Part shown: positions 17,301 through 25,716 of the stretch, piece by piece
Position numbering within the stretch: the stretch's first letter is position 1
Layout: every line of letters starts with the position of its first letter
Source: DAITBA01 sp036824005
GTDB lineage: Bacteria > Pseudomonadota > Gammaproteobacteria > Burkholderiales > Rhodocyclaceae
Assembly (NCBI GenBank): GCA_036824005.1
Contig: DAITBA010000008.1
Span: 83,385-147,384 of the forward strand
Direction: 5' to 3'
DNA length: 64,000 nucleotides
Program-made: the position numbers and the translations under genes
Notes under the pieces: generated by a model
What the model was told of the DNA's origin: nothing
What the model saw: only the letters and a program-made list of their open reading frames with translations
The model's database searches: none

Positions 17301-20300
17301 CGTCGCCACCGGCGCGATGGTCAGGGTATCCCGATATTGCGTTGTGCCACTGCCCCGGCTTCGGGAATAAGTGCCGCCGGCGCCCGTAACGGTGCCGTAG
17401 GTAAAGACGTTGCTTACCATCTGGGTAGTGAGCCCATTGAGGAAGGCATCCTGATAGTGCTGAACGCGCTCCGATAGCGGGCGGGTCTGCTGCGCCAGCG
17501 CGACTTGATCCAGCACCGAGGAAAGCGCGGTGGTTTCCCCGGCAGGGCCGAACTGCCACTGCTTCGGGCTCGCGAAATAGCCCTTCAACAGCAAACCATC
17601 CTCAGAGCCGGCGACGCCGAGGAACAGATCGTTCGCCTCCCGCGACGCCACGAGATCGGCAATGCTCAACCCCGCCGCGAGCTCGATGCGGTCATTGTCG
17701 GTACCCGCCTCGATCACGGTGTCGCGCCCCATGCCCCGCTCGATGATATATGTGTCGCTCCCAGCGCCCCCTTCGAGCGTATCCGTGCCGGTACCGCCGA
17801 TCAGTCGGTCATTGCCCGCTCCGCCCTGGAGCCGGTCGTTGCCGGCACCACCGTTGAGTGTGTCGTCGAAACGGCTGCCCGAGCGCACGTCGTCCGCCGC
17901 CGTGCCGACCAGATTCAAAGGCTCTGCCAGCGTGCGTTCGAGAAACTGGGCACCGGTCAGCTCGCCGTCATCGGCAAACGAGAACGACCAGGCATCGCTG
18001 CGCAGGCCGTCGCGGATCTCGATCCTGTCCCCCTGGTTACCGTAGTCGATGACAAGGTACTCGCCACCCTCGGCATCGACCTGCCGATGCGATACCACCG
18101 TGTCGAGCGCGATACCAGGGCCGAAGGCGATCGTGTTTGCAATCGCAGTGGTGCCACCGGAATCGGTCTCAGCGATGACGTCGTGACCATCGCCGAGGTT
18201 GAAGGCATAGGTATCCGCCTCGGCCCCGCCGTCGAGCCGGTCTTCCCCCCGTCCGCCGTCGAGCCGATCCCAGCCGTCGCCGCCGGACAGCACGTCGTTG
18301 CCGGCGCCGCCGAACAGGTGATCCGAGCCTTCACGACCCTCAAGGGTGTCGTTGGCGTTGCCGCCCACGAGCCGGTTCGGCGCGATGTCCCCCTGCAGGT
18401 TGAGCGGCGTGTTGTCCAACTGGGCGAGCAGTTGCTCGCGGGACAGCACCGTGCCGTCGGCGAATTCGTAACTCGCGATGCCGCCAACGAATCCTCCCTC
18501 GATCCGAACGGCATCACCCGCGCCATATTGCAGCCGGATGTCCTGGGCGCCTTCGCGACTCAGGGTCAATGCGGCGGGTGCGATGCCGGCACCGAAGCGA
18601 ATGCGGTTGATGCCCTCGCCGTCGGTGACGACGTCCTCACCGTCACCGGCGTTGAAGACGTAGGTATCGTCGCCGGCATTGCCCTGGAGCGTGTCCGCAC
18701 CGCTGCCGCCAAGCAGCAGGTCGTTGCCGGTGCCGCCCCAGAGCTGATCCTGCCCGGCGCCGCCTTCGAGGATGTCATCGCCGGCGCCGCCGTCGAGCCG
18801 GTCGTTGCCGCTTTGCCCGCGCAGCGTGTCCGCACCGACGCCGCCGTACAGACTGTCATCGGCGCGGCCGCCGAGCAGCTCGCTGCCCTCGGGTCGTGCC
18901 GTGCCGACGAAGCGCGGGAAATCGTTCTGCTCCAATAGCCCGGCGAGCGATACCTCTTCGCCGCCGGCGAAGCGGAAGCGTTGCACGCCGCGTCCACGCA
19001 GGCCCTCACGGATGACTATCCCGCGCACGATCACGCCGTTTTCTTCGACGGTGTTGATGCCCAGGTACTCGCCGTCGGCGGTGTTCAAAACACGAAGGCG
19101 CAGCGAACCCGGTGTCATGTCCGCGGGCAGCACCAGGGTGTTGATGCCGTCGGCGTCCTCGATCTGCACCACACCGCTGATGGCGGCAACGACGTAGGTG
19201 TCGTCACCCTGGTCGCCGCTCAACAGGTCGTTGCCGGCGTCGCTGTGCAACACGTCATTGCCGTCGCCGCCGCTCAGCACGTCGTCGTCGCGGGCATCGA
19301 ACGGCTGGCCCGGCGCATGGCCCGCGATCTGCGGCACGAAGTCCGGGCCCGGTCCGAGATGGGCATCCAGTCCGCGCGAGAACATCGGGAAGCCCGCGCC
19401 GAGACCGGCTCCCCCAAACAGCCTGTCATTGCCGGCACCGCCCAGGATGAGATCATTGCCCGTACCGCCGGCGATCAGGTCGTCGCCGGCGCCCGCGTCC
19501 ACGAAATCGTCACCGCCGCCGGCATCGACGGTGTCGTTGCCGGAGCCGGCGTAGATTGCATCCGCCGAGCCGACCCAATAGGGATAGTCACCATAGTGAT
19601 TGGGAACTTCGTCCAAACGGGGAAGGGCACCCGTGACCAGATCCAGCGATCCATCCAGATTGACGACCCAGCGATTCGACTGGGCGACGATGTCGGCGTC
19701 GCCCCAGACCACGTCCGCACCGGCGCCACCGTGGATCTCGTCGCTGCCGGCACCGCCGGCCAGACCGTCGTTACCGGCGCTGCCGTAGATGAGATCATCG
19801 CCGCTGCCCCCGGCCACCCAGTCGCCCTTGACGCCCACCGGGTTCTGGTAGCCGCTGTACTGGGCATCGGTGTCCAGGCCATGGGCCGATCGGCTGCGCG
19901 CGCTCAGCGCCGCGACATCCTCCAACTCGACGTCCGTGTCCGCATCGTTCTCGCCGTACAGCTCGTCGTTGCCCGCCCCGCCGTAGAGCGTGTCGCTGTC
20001 CGCGCCGCCGACGAGGTAATCGTCGCCGTCGCGCCCGTCGAGGCTGTCGCCGTAGGCCCCGCCGAACATGTTCTCGGTGCCCGCCGTGCCGGTGAGCGTG
20101 TCGTCGCGCGGCTGCGGGCGGTTGAACAGGATCTTGGCGTTGCCGGCGCTATCGTAGAGCAGCGTCTCGTTGTCCGGCCCGTAGGGCGCCGTCTCGGCGC
20201 GCTGAAAATCCCCATAGACATTGGCGGCAGCCCCGATACTCTGGATCGGCGAGGCCGGTTCGTCCTCCGCCCCGCTCAGCGGCCCGCCGTAGCCCAGATC

Positions 20301-22091
20301 GAGCGAGAGCTCGCCCGCGTCCCAGTCGGCGATGTCCAGCCCGCCCGCGGCGTCCTGGAAGCGGATCTCCAGCTTCTTGCTGTTCTTGTCCAGTCGGTAG
20401 CTCACCGCGCCATGCTCGACGTCGGTCCAGTACTTGAAGGTCTCGGTCTCGCTCACCAGCCGCCCGCGGTGCAGGCCATAGCGTGCGCCGCTGCCATCGA
20501 CGAGCTGAATGCGCCCCGCGCCGTCGGCATCCTCGACGCTGTCCAGCCCGTCGCCCTTGCGCCAGCGGTAGGTGTCCGCGCCGGCGCCGCCTTGCAGGCG
20601 GTCGTTGCCGGCTCCGCCGAGCAGGATGTCGTTGCCGGCCCCGCCTTCCAGGGTGTCGATACCCGTGCCGCCTTCCAGGTAGTCGCCACCGTCATAGCCG
20701 TACAGCGTGTCATCGCCGCCGGCGCCGTAGAGGCGGTCGTTCGTCGAGCCGCCTTCCACGGTCGTGCCGGTATCGCCATCGAACACGATGCGCCGCTTGG
20801 CGGCGGGCGAGATCCAGTTCGAGCCCAGATTCATCGTCAGCCCGCTGGCGAGGTCCTTGAACACGGCATCCGGTGCCCCACCCTTGCCATAGGCCGTGGT
20901 GTCGGCCTGGGCGTCTTCGGTGGCCAGCTTGAGCTTCCAGCCAAGCATGGCGGCGCGGTCGAAAAGCCAGTCGCCCGTCAGCTCGCCCGCGCCGGTGGCC
21001 GGATCGTAGAGGCTGAGCGCCGCGGCGTGAGCGTCGTAGCTGCGGCCTTGCACCGCAAAGGGCAGCAACTCCTTCAGCGCGAAGCGGCAGGCGATGTCGG
21101 TCTTGGCCAGCGCGGCATCGGCCGCGGCATCCAGGCCCATGCGCCGCACGGTGTAGGTTTCGCCAAGGGCCTGCAGCGTGTCGATCGCCTCCCTGATCTG
21201 GCCGTAGGCCCGGTAAAGAGCGTCGCGGTCGCCCACCGGAATATCGGGAGCGACAGCGAGGAATACTTTGCCCAGGGCTTGGGTTGCCGCTTCCAGGGTG
21301 GCGGCATTCTGATCGGTGGCAGCTTTGAGGATGGCGCCGATGCTCTCAACCCCAAGGCTGGAATCCGTGCGGGCGAAGAGGTCGTAGACGGCCAGGGCGT
21401 CGGTGATGCCGACAATGCTGTGATGGTCAATGGGGTTGACGCTGGCTTCTGTCTCGATGAAAACCGGCGGCGCTAACTGCGTGCCCAGTCCAGCAATGAC
21501 GGACGCGCCCGCTGTTCCGCGCAGGTTCGTCAGATTCGCGAGCGTACCCAATCCAGTAACACCGAGCGCGCTACGTAGTACATCTACCAGCGGACTGAAC
21601 ACACCATCCATCCCCGGCGCGTTGTAGGTGTAGACCGCCGATACCCGATTGCCGAATTGCAGCGCTACGGCGTCGGCTAAATAGCCACCAAGAGAATGAC
21701 CCGTCACCGTGAAATTCGCCGGCAGCACGCCATTTGCGCTCCAGGCTTCGATGCGCTCGCGCAGACTGGCGAACTGAAGATTCATCTGCGGAGGAAAACC
21801 GTTGCTCAGCAGGTAGTCGGCCGCCAAGTCCAGCACATCGGCAGGCTCGGTCCCGCGAATGGCCAAGTACCTCCTGCCTGTCGCCACCTCTTCGAACACT
21901 GTTGCAGAAACACCCGTGCCATCGGTATAGCGATCGACTACTCTCCAGTCCGTTGCAAAGCGAGAAGCTTGAAGGTCGGCCATCTTGATCTCTCGAAGCA
22001 GTGCTTCATTCGGGATCCCCGGTTGGAGATTTGCGTACGCGGCCATCGCCAGCACGGATTGCTTGTACAGCTCAATCGAATCGTTTGTCAT
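14370..22091 (-). CDS. Giant RTX protein with N-terminal lipase-like domain
   Basis: Type I secreted, 2,573 residues. Residues about 1-240 form an alpha/beta-hydrolase of the lipase class 3 type: nucleophile Ser133 in GHSLGG, and a likely catalytic His in IDHHSIVG (223-224). From about 448 onward many GGxGxDxLx calcium-binding nonapeptides alternate with haemolysin-type linker domains (pattern FADGTVLSREQLLAQL). Two Ig/cadherin-like (CADG-type) repeats lie at about 1925-2025 and 2025-2120 (AEDSLFDFTVP, FDAATRTFSGTP). A further RTX block (about 2125-2400) precedes the C-terminal secretion region (FHLGGSDTAALGGDLAYQYG). There is no Sec signal. AGGAGAG lies eight bases before the ATG. It probably folds outside the cell on binding Ca2+. 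A phospholipase/lipase activity is inferred, and the role may be nutritional, adhesive or toxic. Confidence 0.9.
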   Translation of the reverse strand: MTNDSIELYKQSVLAMAAYANLQPGIPNEALLREIKMADLQASRFATDWRVVDRYTDGTGVSATVFEEVATGRRYLAIRGTEPADVLDLAADYLLSNGFPPQMNLQFASLRERIEAWSANGVLPANFTVTGHSLGGYLADAVALQFGNRVSAVYTYNAPGMDGVFSPLVDVLRSALGVTGLGTLANLTNLRGTAGASVIAGLGTQLAPPVFIETEASVNPIDHHSIVGITDALAVYDLFARTDSSLGVESIGAILKAATDQNAATLEAATQALGKVFLAVAPDIPVGDRDALYRAYGQIREAIDTLQALGETYTVRRMGLDAAADAALAKTDIACRFALKELLPFAVQGRSYDAHAAALSLYDPATGAGELTGDWLFDRAAMLGWKLKLATEDAQADTTAYGKGGAPDAVFKDLASGLTMNLGSNWISPAAKRRIVFDGDTGTTVEGGSTNDRLYGAGGDDTLYGYDGGDYLEGGTGIDTLEGGAGNDILLGGAGNDRLQGGAGADTYRWRKGDGLDSVEDADGAGRIQLVDGSGARYGLHRGRLVSETETFKYWTDVEHGAVSYRLDKNSKKLEIRFQDAAGGLDIADWDAGELSLDLGYGGPLSGAEDEPASPIQSIGAAANVYGDFQRAETAPYGPDNETLLYDSAGNAKILFNRPQPRDDTLTGTAGTENMFGGAYGDSLDGRDGDDYLVGGADSDTLYGGAGNDELYGENDADTDVELEDVAALSARSRSAHGLDTDAQYSGYQNPVGVKGDWVAGGSGDDLIYGSAGNDGLAGGAGSDEIHGGAGADVVWGDADIVAQSNRWVVNLDGSLDLVTGALPRLDEVPNHYGDYPYWVGSADAIYAGSGNDTVDAGGGDDFVDAGAGDDLIAGGTGNDLILGGAGNDRLFGGAGLGAGFPMFSRGLDAHLGPGPDFVPQIAGHAPGQPFDARDDDVLSGGDGNDVLHSDAGNDLLSGDQGDDTYVVAAISGVVQIEDADGINTLVLPADMTPGSLRLRVLNTADGEYLGINTVEENGVIVRGIVIREGLRGRGVQRFRFAGGEEVSLAGLLEQNDFPRFVGTARPEGSELLGGRADDSLYGGVGADTLRGQSGNDRLDGGAGDDILEGGAGQDQLWGGTGNDLLLGGSGADTLQGNAGDDTYVFNAGDGEDVVTDGEGINRIRFGAGIAPAALTLSREGAQDIRLQYGAGDAVRIEGGFVGGIASYEFADGTVLSREQLLAQLDNTPLNLQGDIAPNRLVGGNANDTLEGREGSDHLFGGAGNDVLSGGDGWDRLDGGRGEDRLDGGAEADTYAFNLGDGHDVIAETDSGGTTAIANTIAFGPGIALDTVVSHRQVDAEGGEYLVIDYGNQGDRIEIRDGLRSDAWSFSFADDGELTGAQFLERTLAEPLNLVGTAADDVRSGSRFDDTLNGGAGNDRLQGGAGNDRLIGGTGTDTLEGGAGSDTYIIERGMGRDTVIEAGTDNDRIELAAGLSIADLVASREANDLFLGVAGSEDGLLLKGYFASPKQWQFGPAGETTALSSVLDQVALAQQTRPLSERVQHYQDAFLNGLTTQMVSNVFTYGTVTGAGGTYSRSRGSGTTQYRDTLTIAPVATASDATEIAGTARDTTVSWREDLGARTAGRVETVQEPIGRYVPHDEALAYLASLNGTQLAPGTRMPTQAELEDPNGFFHVTGYRPRQVTRTYAEQAYAYHTDRTLEVDVITAGASANHIRLDRRPALVDAGAGDDWVQTGSVETPDFAALAQDSPFYWSWSPDIDNPDRLHDFLYGNAGNDTLLGSGEHDELIGGEGNDRLNGRGGADVYRVVAGAGQGLDLIFDSGYTDPNDVYYLYYGGRLPTDTVLFEAGVRPEDLHFTWTREEEAGERFALEIQWGTEGGVRVVMPNADDALGIGIERFEFADGTVLTRQQLLDMAPPRPSAINTAPTLDQPVSDQTAAEDSLFDFTVPTKAFVDADPGDTLTYTATRADGSALPAWLNFDAATRTFSGTPTNADVGTLSVQVTATDGGGLTVSDVFDLTVANVNDAPVANASVPAQNATENAAFAYTLPANAFIDVDAGDSFTLSATLADGTALPAWLGFDAATATFSGTPPVGEIGTLSIKVIARDTSNATGALGFDLTVAAAPGQTLSGTSGANTLTGLSGDDTLDGGAGADTLIGRKGNDTYVVDNAADAVIEQANEGTDTVQASVSYTTSDHVENLLLSGSANLNGYGNALDNTLTGNAGANTLAGDAGNDTLYGLGGNDKLYGDAGEDRVFGGTGNDSLYGWTGNDWLEGEDGADKLYGDDGDDVALGGAGDDTLYGWSGNDYLAGEAGIDRLEGEEGNDLMQGGAGADTLWDIYGANPFDGGADNDKLTGGANAEFFLGGTGNDTLTTGEGADVIVFNKGDGQDTVIASQGLDNTLAIGGGIGYGELSLSKSGNHLVLNLGGSDRITLKDWYTVGTNGERYKSVLNLQLVAEAMAEFDANSADALRNKKIAQFDFAGLADAFDQARTADPTLTSWALTNALTQFHLGGSDTAALGGDLAYQYGRNGTLAGIGVTAAQEVIGAPQFGASAQTLRPLASLQGGSPALG
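14975..20760 (-). repeat. RTX nonapeptide-coding repeat tract
   Basis: Within the giant RTX gene, clusters of 27-base units encoding GGxGxDxLx occur in several blocks, for example near 14975-15690, 17740-17880, 18220-18370, 18660-18860 and 20580-20740, separated by unique linker domains. The degeneracy at third positions and the lack of constant spacers show coding repeats, not CRISPR. Such tracts are prone to slippage and assembly collapse. Confidence 0.85.
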
Positions 22092-22108
22092 TCTGGATCT
22101 CTCCTAAG

Positions 22109-22600
22109 CTAATTGGTATTTCTAACGAAGACCTTAGCTGCTAAGACACTGATATCCGCAGCAGCCGAGCAGCCGTACGCTGAGGAGTGCCACGGACCTA
22201 TTGGATCACCGCCGCGACGCGTATAGCCGACCCCCTCGGCCAGAAGCTTTTTGTCCGATGCTCGCACCAATCTGTAGTGGCTCCGATACAAATCCAAACT
22301 ATGGAGAGTCTTTCCCTCCGGCAGTATCCATGTCGTCTCACTTGTGTAATAGAACGGGCTATCAGAGTTGGTTTCGTATCGCTTCATGACTGTTACTGCT
22401 CCGAACTTATCGAAACTGTTCGCGGGCAATGTCACCTGCTCATATACTTTGACCACCCCATCTTTCGCGCATAGCTCATCGACGAGCCGATCCACCTGCC
22501 ACTTCTTGTACGTCGGAACCCCTAGCCAAACCGTACCGAGTACAAACACGCAGGCCATTGCCGACGCAATTACCCAGCGATTGGCTGAGGGACTAACCAT
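22109..22600 (-). CDS. Small membrane-anchored protein upstream of the RTX gene
   Basis: Unrecognised family, 163 residues. An N-terminal hydrophobic segment (residues about 9-28, VIASAMACVFVLGTVWLGV) gives one membrane anchor or uncleaved signal, followed by a soluble, probably periplasmic domain with two Cys (44 and near 145). GGAGGAG lies five bases before the ATG, and the stop is 17 bases before the RTX start, so the pair is co-transcribed. Base composition is visibly lower in GC than the flanking genes, as is the first part of the RTX gene, hinting at transfer. Position and topology fit a self-protection (immunity-like) or secretion-accessory protein for the lipase-like RTX product; this is inference. 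Confidence 0.7.
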   Translation of the reverse strand: MVSPSANRWVIASAMACVFVLGTVWLGVPTYKKWQVDRLVDELCAKDGVVKVYEQVTLPANSFDKFGAVTVMKRYETNSDSPFYYTSETTWILPEGKTLHSLDLYRSHYRLVRASDKKLLAEGVGYTRRGGDPIGPWHSSAYGCSAAADISVLAAKVFVRNTN

Positions 22601-22821
22601 TTGCTCCTCCGTGCGATGCGATGTATTGGAAATCCGCGAAATCGATGCCGTACTCTCTCATCTAGCCGCCGGCCAATGCCACCACAAGGACCCTGGAGCC
22701 GCTTGATTCTGGCCGTGCTTTGACCATCCAAGTCATCGCTCCTTGGAGCGTCGATATGACTCTCGTCGTCCCCGGAAGGCAGCGTAATCGACCCGATCGT
22801 TCATGAAAAGAGTATTTCTAG

Positions 22822-23157
22822 CTAGGCCAAATGGATGATGCCGGCGCGCAGTGCCTGGACGACCGCCTGGGTGCGGTTGCGTGCGGCGAGTTTGTCCAGG
22901 ATGCGCTTGACATGATTGCTGACGGTACGCGCGCTCAAGTTCAGCCGCCGCGCGATCTCGCCGTCGGTGCAGCCTTCCTTCAGGCAGCAGAGCACGCGGT
23001 GTTCGGCATCGGTGAGCAAACGCTCCCGTGATGGCCCGCGGGTCGGGATCTCCTCGGGTCGCAATCCGATGATGGGACAGACTCGCCCGGGTGCATCACA
23101 ACGCATGATCAGCCCGCGCGGGCGCTCCCGGGACAGCCGTGCGTCGAGCTCACTCAT
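22822..23157 (-). CDS. LuxR/GerE-type helix-turn-helix regulator
   Basis: A 111-residue DNA-binding protein. The C-terminal GerE domain (about residues 47-108) has the usual pattern: LTDAEHRVLCCLKEG, then DGEIARRLNLSARTVSNHVKRILDKL and a trailing helix. The N-terminal 45 residues are too short for a receiver or autoinducer domain and contain two Cys (20 and 27), possibly a redox or metal sensor. The start at 23157 is chosen because homology begins there and it overlaps the exporter stop by eight bases, implying translational coupling; the longer frame (to 23217) lies wholly inside the exporter gene. It probably controls the RTX locus: the 221 bases downstream, before the small membrane gene, are the likely target. 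Confidence 0.8.
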   Translation of the reverse strand: MSELDARLSRERPRGLIMRCDAPGRVCPIIGLRPEEIPTRGPSRERLLTDAEHRVLCCLKEGCTDGEIARRLNLSARTVSNHVKRILDKLAARNRTQAVVQALRAGIIHLA

Positions 23158-25246
23158 TTCCTTCCCCCTGCTCGCGCCCGACCACCGTAACCTTCTCCCC
23201 GATCCGCACCACGGCATCGACGCTGAGCGCCTTGGGCAACTGGTGGGCGATGAACAGCATCGTCACCGTGCCCTTGAGCCGGTTGATGGTGCGGGCGAAC
23301 TGCTCGGCGGTAGGCGGATCGAGGTTGCTCGTGGCCTCGTCGAAGATCAGGATCTTCGGGCGCTTGAGCAGCGCCCGGGCGATGGCGAGACGCTGCTTCT
23401 GCCCACCGGACAATCCGACGCCGCGCTCGCCGAGTTCGGTCTGGTAGCCCCGGGGCAGGCGCTCGATCGCCGTGTGGATCTCGGCCATGCGGCAGGCCTC
23501 GACGATCGCCTCGAAGCTCGCGTGGGGGTCGGCGGCGCGCAGGTTGTCGTAGAGGCTGCCGGAGAAGAGCACGGTGTCCTGGGGCACGACGCCGAAGTGG
23601 CTCCGGAGCGCATTGGCGCCGAGGTGGCGCAGGTCGACGCCGTCGATGCGGATGCTGCCTTCCTCGGGCAGGTAGAAGCCCTGTAGCAGTTTCGCCAGCG
23701 TGCTCTTGCCGCTGCCCGAGGGACCCATGATCGCTACCGCTTTGCCGGCCGGAATGGCGAGGTGGAAACCGCGGTACAGCCAGGGCTGATCGGCCCCATA
23801 GCGGAAGCCGAGCCCCCGGATGTCGATGCGCCCGCCGCGCTGCCCCTGGGTGCGCTGGGCGAGCAGGCCGTGGGGCTCGGTGGGCACGTCTAGGATGTCG
23901 CCCAGGCGCCGGATGGCGATGCCCGCCTCCTGGGCCTGCTGGTACAGCCCGACCAGGCGCAGGATGGGTTGCGAGAGCCGCCCGGCAAACATCTGGAAAG
24001 CGACCAGCATGCCGACGGTGAAGCCATCGTTGGCCATGACCAGCAGCGCCCCGATGAGCAGGATGGCCAGGGTCTGGGTCTGCTCCAGGGCAGTGGCGGC
24101 GACGTGGTAGGTGTTGGCGAGCTGCTTCGTCTTGAAGCCGGCGCCCAGGTAGGTGGCGAGATAGTCGCCGTACTTCTGCTCCAGCTGCGGCTCCAGTTGC
24201 AGCGACTTCACCGTCTCCATCCCCGAGACGTACTCGGTCAGGAAGGACTGGTTCCTCGCCCCGAGCAGGAACTGGGCATTGAGCCGGGCGCGCAGCGGCG
24301 CCGTCACGGCGAGACTCAGGCCGGCGAGCAGCGCCAGCAGTCCGACGGCGATGAGGGTGAGCTGCCAACTGTAGAAGAACATCACGGCGAGGAAGATCGC
24401 CAGGAAGGGCAGATCGAGCACCAGGGTGACGGCCGCCCCGGTGACGAACTCGCGCACCGTTTCCACCCCGTGCAGACGCGCCACCAGCGTGCCCGTGGGG
24501 CGATGCTGGAAGTAGCCCAGGGGCAGGTGCAGCAGGTGGCGGAAGACTTCGCTGGCGAGCACCGCGTCGATGCGATTACCCGTATGCAGCACGAGATACT
24601 GGCGCAGCCAGCTCATCAGCGCGCCGAAGACGGTGAAGATGGCCAAGCCGATGCCCACCACCGTGAGTGTCGACAGCGTCTGGTGTACGACCACCTTGTC
24701 GATCACCACCTGAGTGAACAGCGGTGTGGCCAGGCCGATCAACTGGATCGCGAGCGAGGCGAGCAGCACGTCGCGGAAGATGCGCCGGTGCTTGCGCAGC
24801 TCGGGCACGAACCAGTGCAGGCCGAAGGGCTTGGGCGTTTGGGCAAGCCCGGCATCGTCACTCTCGGGCGGCGTGGCGGCGCCCACCGACGCGGGGCGCA
24901 CGGCGATGATGAGCGGCTCGAAGACGGCATCGAAGTCGCGCACCAACAGGGTTTCGGCCACGTCGCTGCCGGCGCGGAAGAAGAGCAGGCGTTCGCCGTC
25001 GGTCTTGATCAGCAGCGCCGGAGTACGCGCCGCTTCCTCGGCTTGCCCGGCGACGCCCGGCGCGGCGACCAGACCAGCGTCGTTGTCCGCTTCCGGGAGG
25101 CGCCTGAGGAACGCAACCGCCGGCAGGCTCAGGCGCGCGAGTGCGGCGGCGCCGTCATTGTTTTCGGCGGTGTCGAGCCCGAGCACGCGCAGCGCGGCGC
25201 GCAGCCGGATCGCGTCGTGGGGTGGCGGGAACTGCTGGCGCAGCAA
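23150..25246 (-). CDS. Type I secretion ABC exporter (HlyB/LapB-like), N-terminus apparently frameshifted
   Basis: ABC transmembrane-ATPase fusion that exports the RTX protein. The 698-residue open frame holds a degenerate C39-like domain (about 1-125, no catalytic Cys), six membrane helices (about 155-440) and an ATPase with Walker A GPSGSGKST, signature VGLSGGQKQR and Walker B ILIFDEATSNLD. TTG at 25246 is only the first standard codon of the frame. Upstream, in frame, codons encode EDFLWLLGSLARLHRLPVDP, which is typical exporter N-terminus. The ATG at 25332, with GAGG eight bases upstream, is off by one. Restoring one base in the run GGGG at 25322-25325 would join ATG 25332 to the conserved frame and give about 727 residues, the normal family length. 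Confidence 0.9.
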   Translation of the reverse strand: MLRQQFPPPHDAIRLRAALRVLGLDTAENNDGAAALARLSLPAVAFLRRLPEADNDAGLVAAPGVAGQAEEAARTPALLIKTDGERLLFFRAGSDVAETLLVRDFDAVFEPLIIAVRPASVGAATPPESDDAGLAQTPKPFGLHWFVPELRKHRRIFRDVLLASLAIQLIGLATPLFTQVVIDKVVVHQTLSTLTVVGIGLAIFTVFGALMSWLRQYLVLHTGNRIDAVLASEVFRHLLHLPLGYFQHRPTGTLVARLHGVETVREFVTGAAVTLVLDLPFLAIFLAVMFFYSWQLTLIAVGLLALLAGLSLAVTAPLRARLNAQFLLGARNQSFLTEYVSGMETVKSLQLEPQLEQKYGDYLATYLGAGFKTKQLANTYHVAATALEQTQTLAILLIGALLVMANDGFTVGMLVAFQMFAGRLSQPILRLVGLYQQAQEAGIAIRRLGDILDVPTEPHGLLAQRTQGQRGGRIDIRGLGFRYGADQPWLYRGFHLAIPAGKAVAIMGPSGSGKSTLAKLLQGFYLPEEGSIRIDGVDLRHLGANALRSHFGVVPQDTVLFSGSLYDNLRAADPHASFEAIVEACRMAEIHTAIERLPRGYQTELGERGVGLSGGQKQRLAIARALLKRPKILIFDEATSNLDPPTAEQFARTINRLKGTVTMLFIAHQLPKALSVDAVVRIGEKVTVVGREQGEGNE

Positions 25247-25340
25247 ATCGGGATCGACCGGCAGGCGATGCAGGCGAGCCAGGCTGCCGAGGAGCCAAAG
25301 GAAATCCTCGGACGAAAGCGTGGGGCACGCATGATTCAGA

Positions 25341-25344
25341 CCTC
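25341..25344 (-). promoter_or_regulatory. Shine-Dalgarno marking the original exporter start
   Basis: GAGG on the minus strand, eight bases before the ATG at 25330-25332. That ATG is one frame away from the exporter coding frame, so this site supports a one-base loss between 25322 and 25325 rather than initiation at the internal TTG. Confidence 0.5.
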
Positions 25345-25386
25345 AAGTTCTTATGTTTTTTGGATATGCTCTGGTGATGCGGCGGG

Positions 25387-25416
25387 CAATCTAGCCGGCA
25401 CCCGATGCCCCTGTCA
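25387..25416 (-). promoter_or_regulatory. Sigma70-like promoter of the type I secretion locus
   Basis: Reading the minus strand, TTGACA (25416-25411) is followed after 18 bases by TAGATT (25392-25387, 4 of 6 match to TATAAT). The predicted start of transcription near 25380 leaves a leader of about 48 bases before the ATG at 25332. It overlaps an imperfect palindrome (CCTGTC ... GACAGG, 25409-25429) that could be an operator. Confidence 0.5.
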
Positions 25417-25716
25417 AGACGGCCGACAGGCTCTGTGGATCGATTGCGCGGATGCCACGCCCGGCACGGGTTTGTAGTAATCGGCGGATATGCGAAAGGC
25501 CGCTGATCCTCGCAAACCCTTGGCCGGCACGGGCTTCGGCGCTTCGGGGTGCCTTTGTTACACTTGGCACGCTCGCGCATGCCGCGCCAGCGCTGGATCT
25601 CGCGCCTTGCGGTGTGTCGGGCGCCCGCCTACCCGATTGGAATTTTTGGGCGCGATGTGGCCACAAAAGGTATTCGGCGCGACACGAATCGCAGTAGGCC
25701 GGTAACCGGCGGCCGG

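Larger units (their letters stand above)
25340..25716. other. Spacer without a gene
   Basis: About 377 bases between the exporter start and the DUF3574 stop. Frames on both strands through it have the Arg/Ala/Pro-rich composition of GC-rich shadows. It holds the promoter described at 25387-25416 and the downstream end of the DUF3574 transcript; I see no other structure. Confidence 0.5.

Noticed and set aside
18981..21476. An 831-residue plus-strand frame inside the RTX gene
   Set aside because: Antisense of the RTX coding region; Val/Ala/Gly periodicity mirrors the nonapeptide repeats and shows no independent motif.
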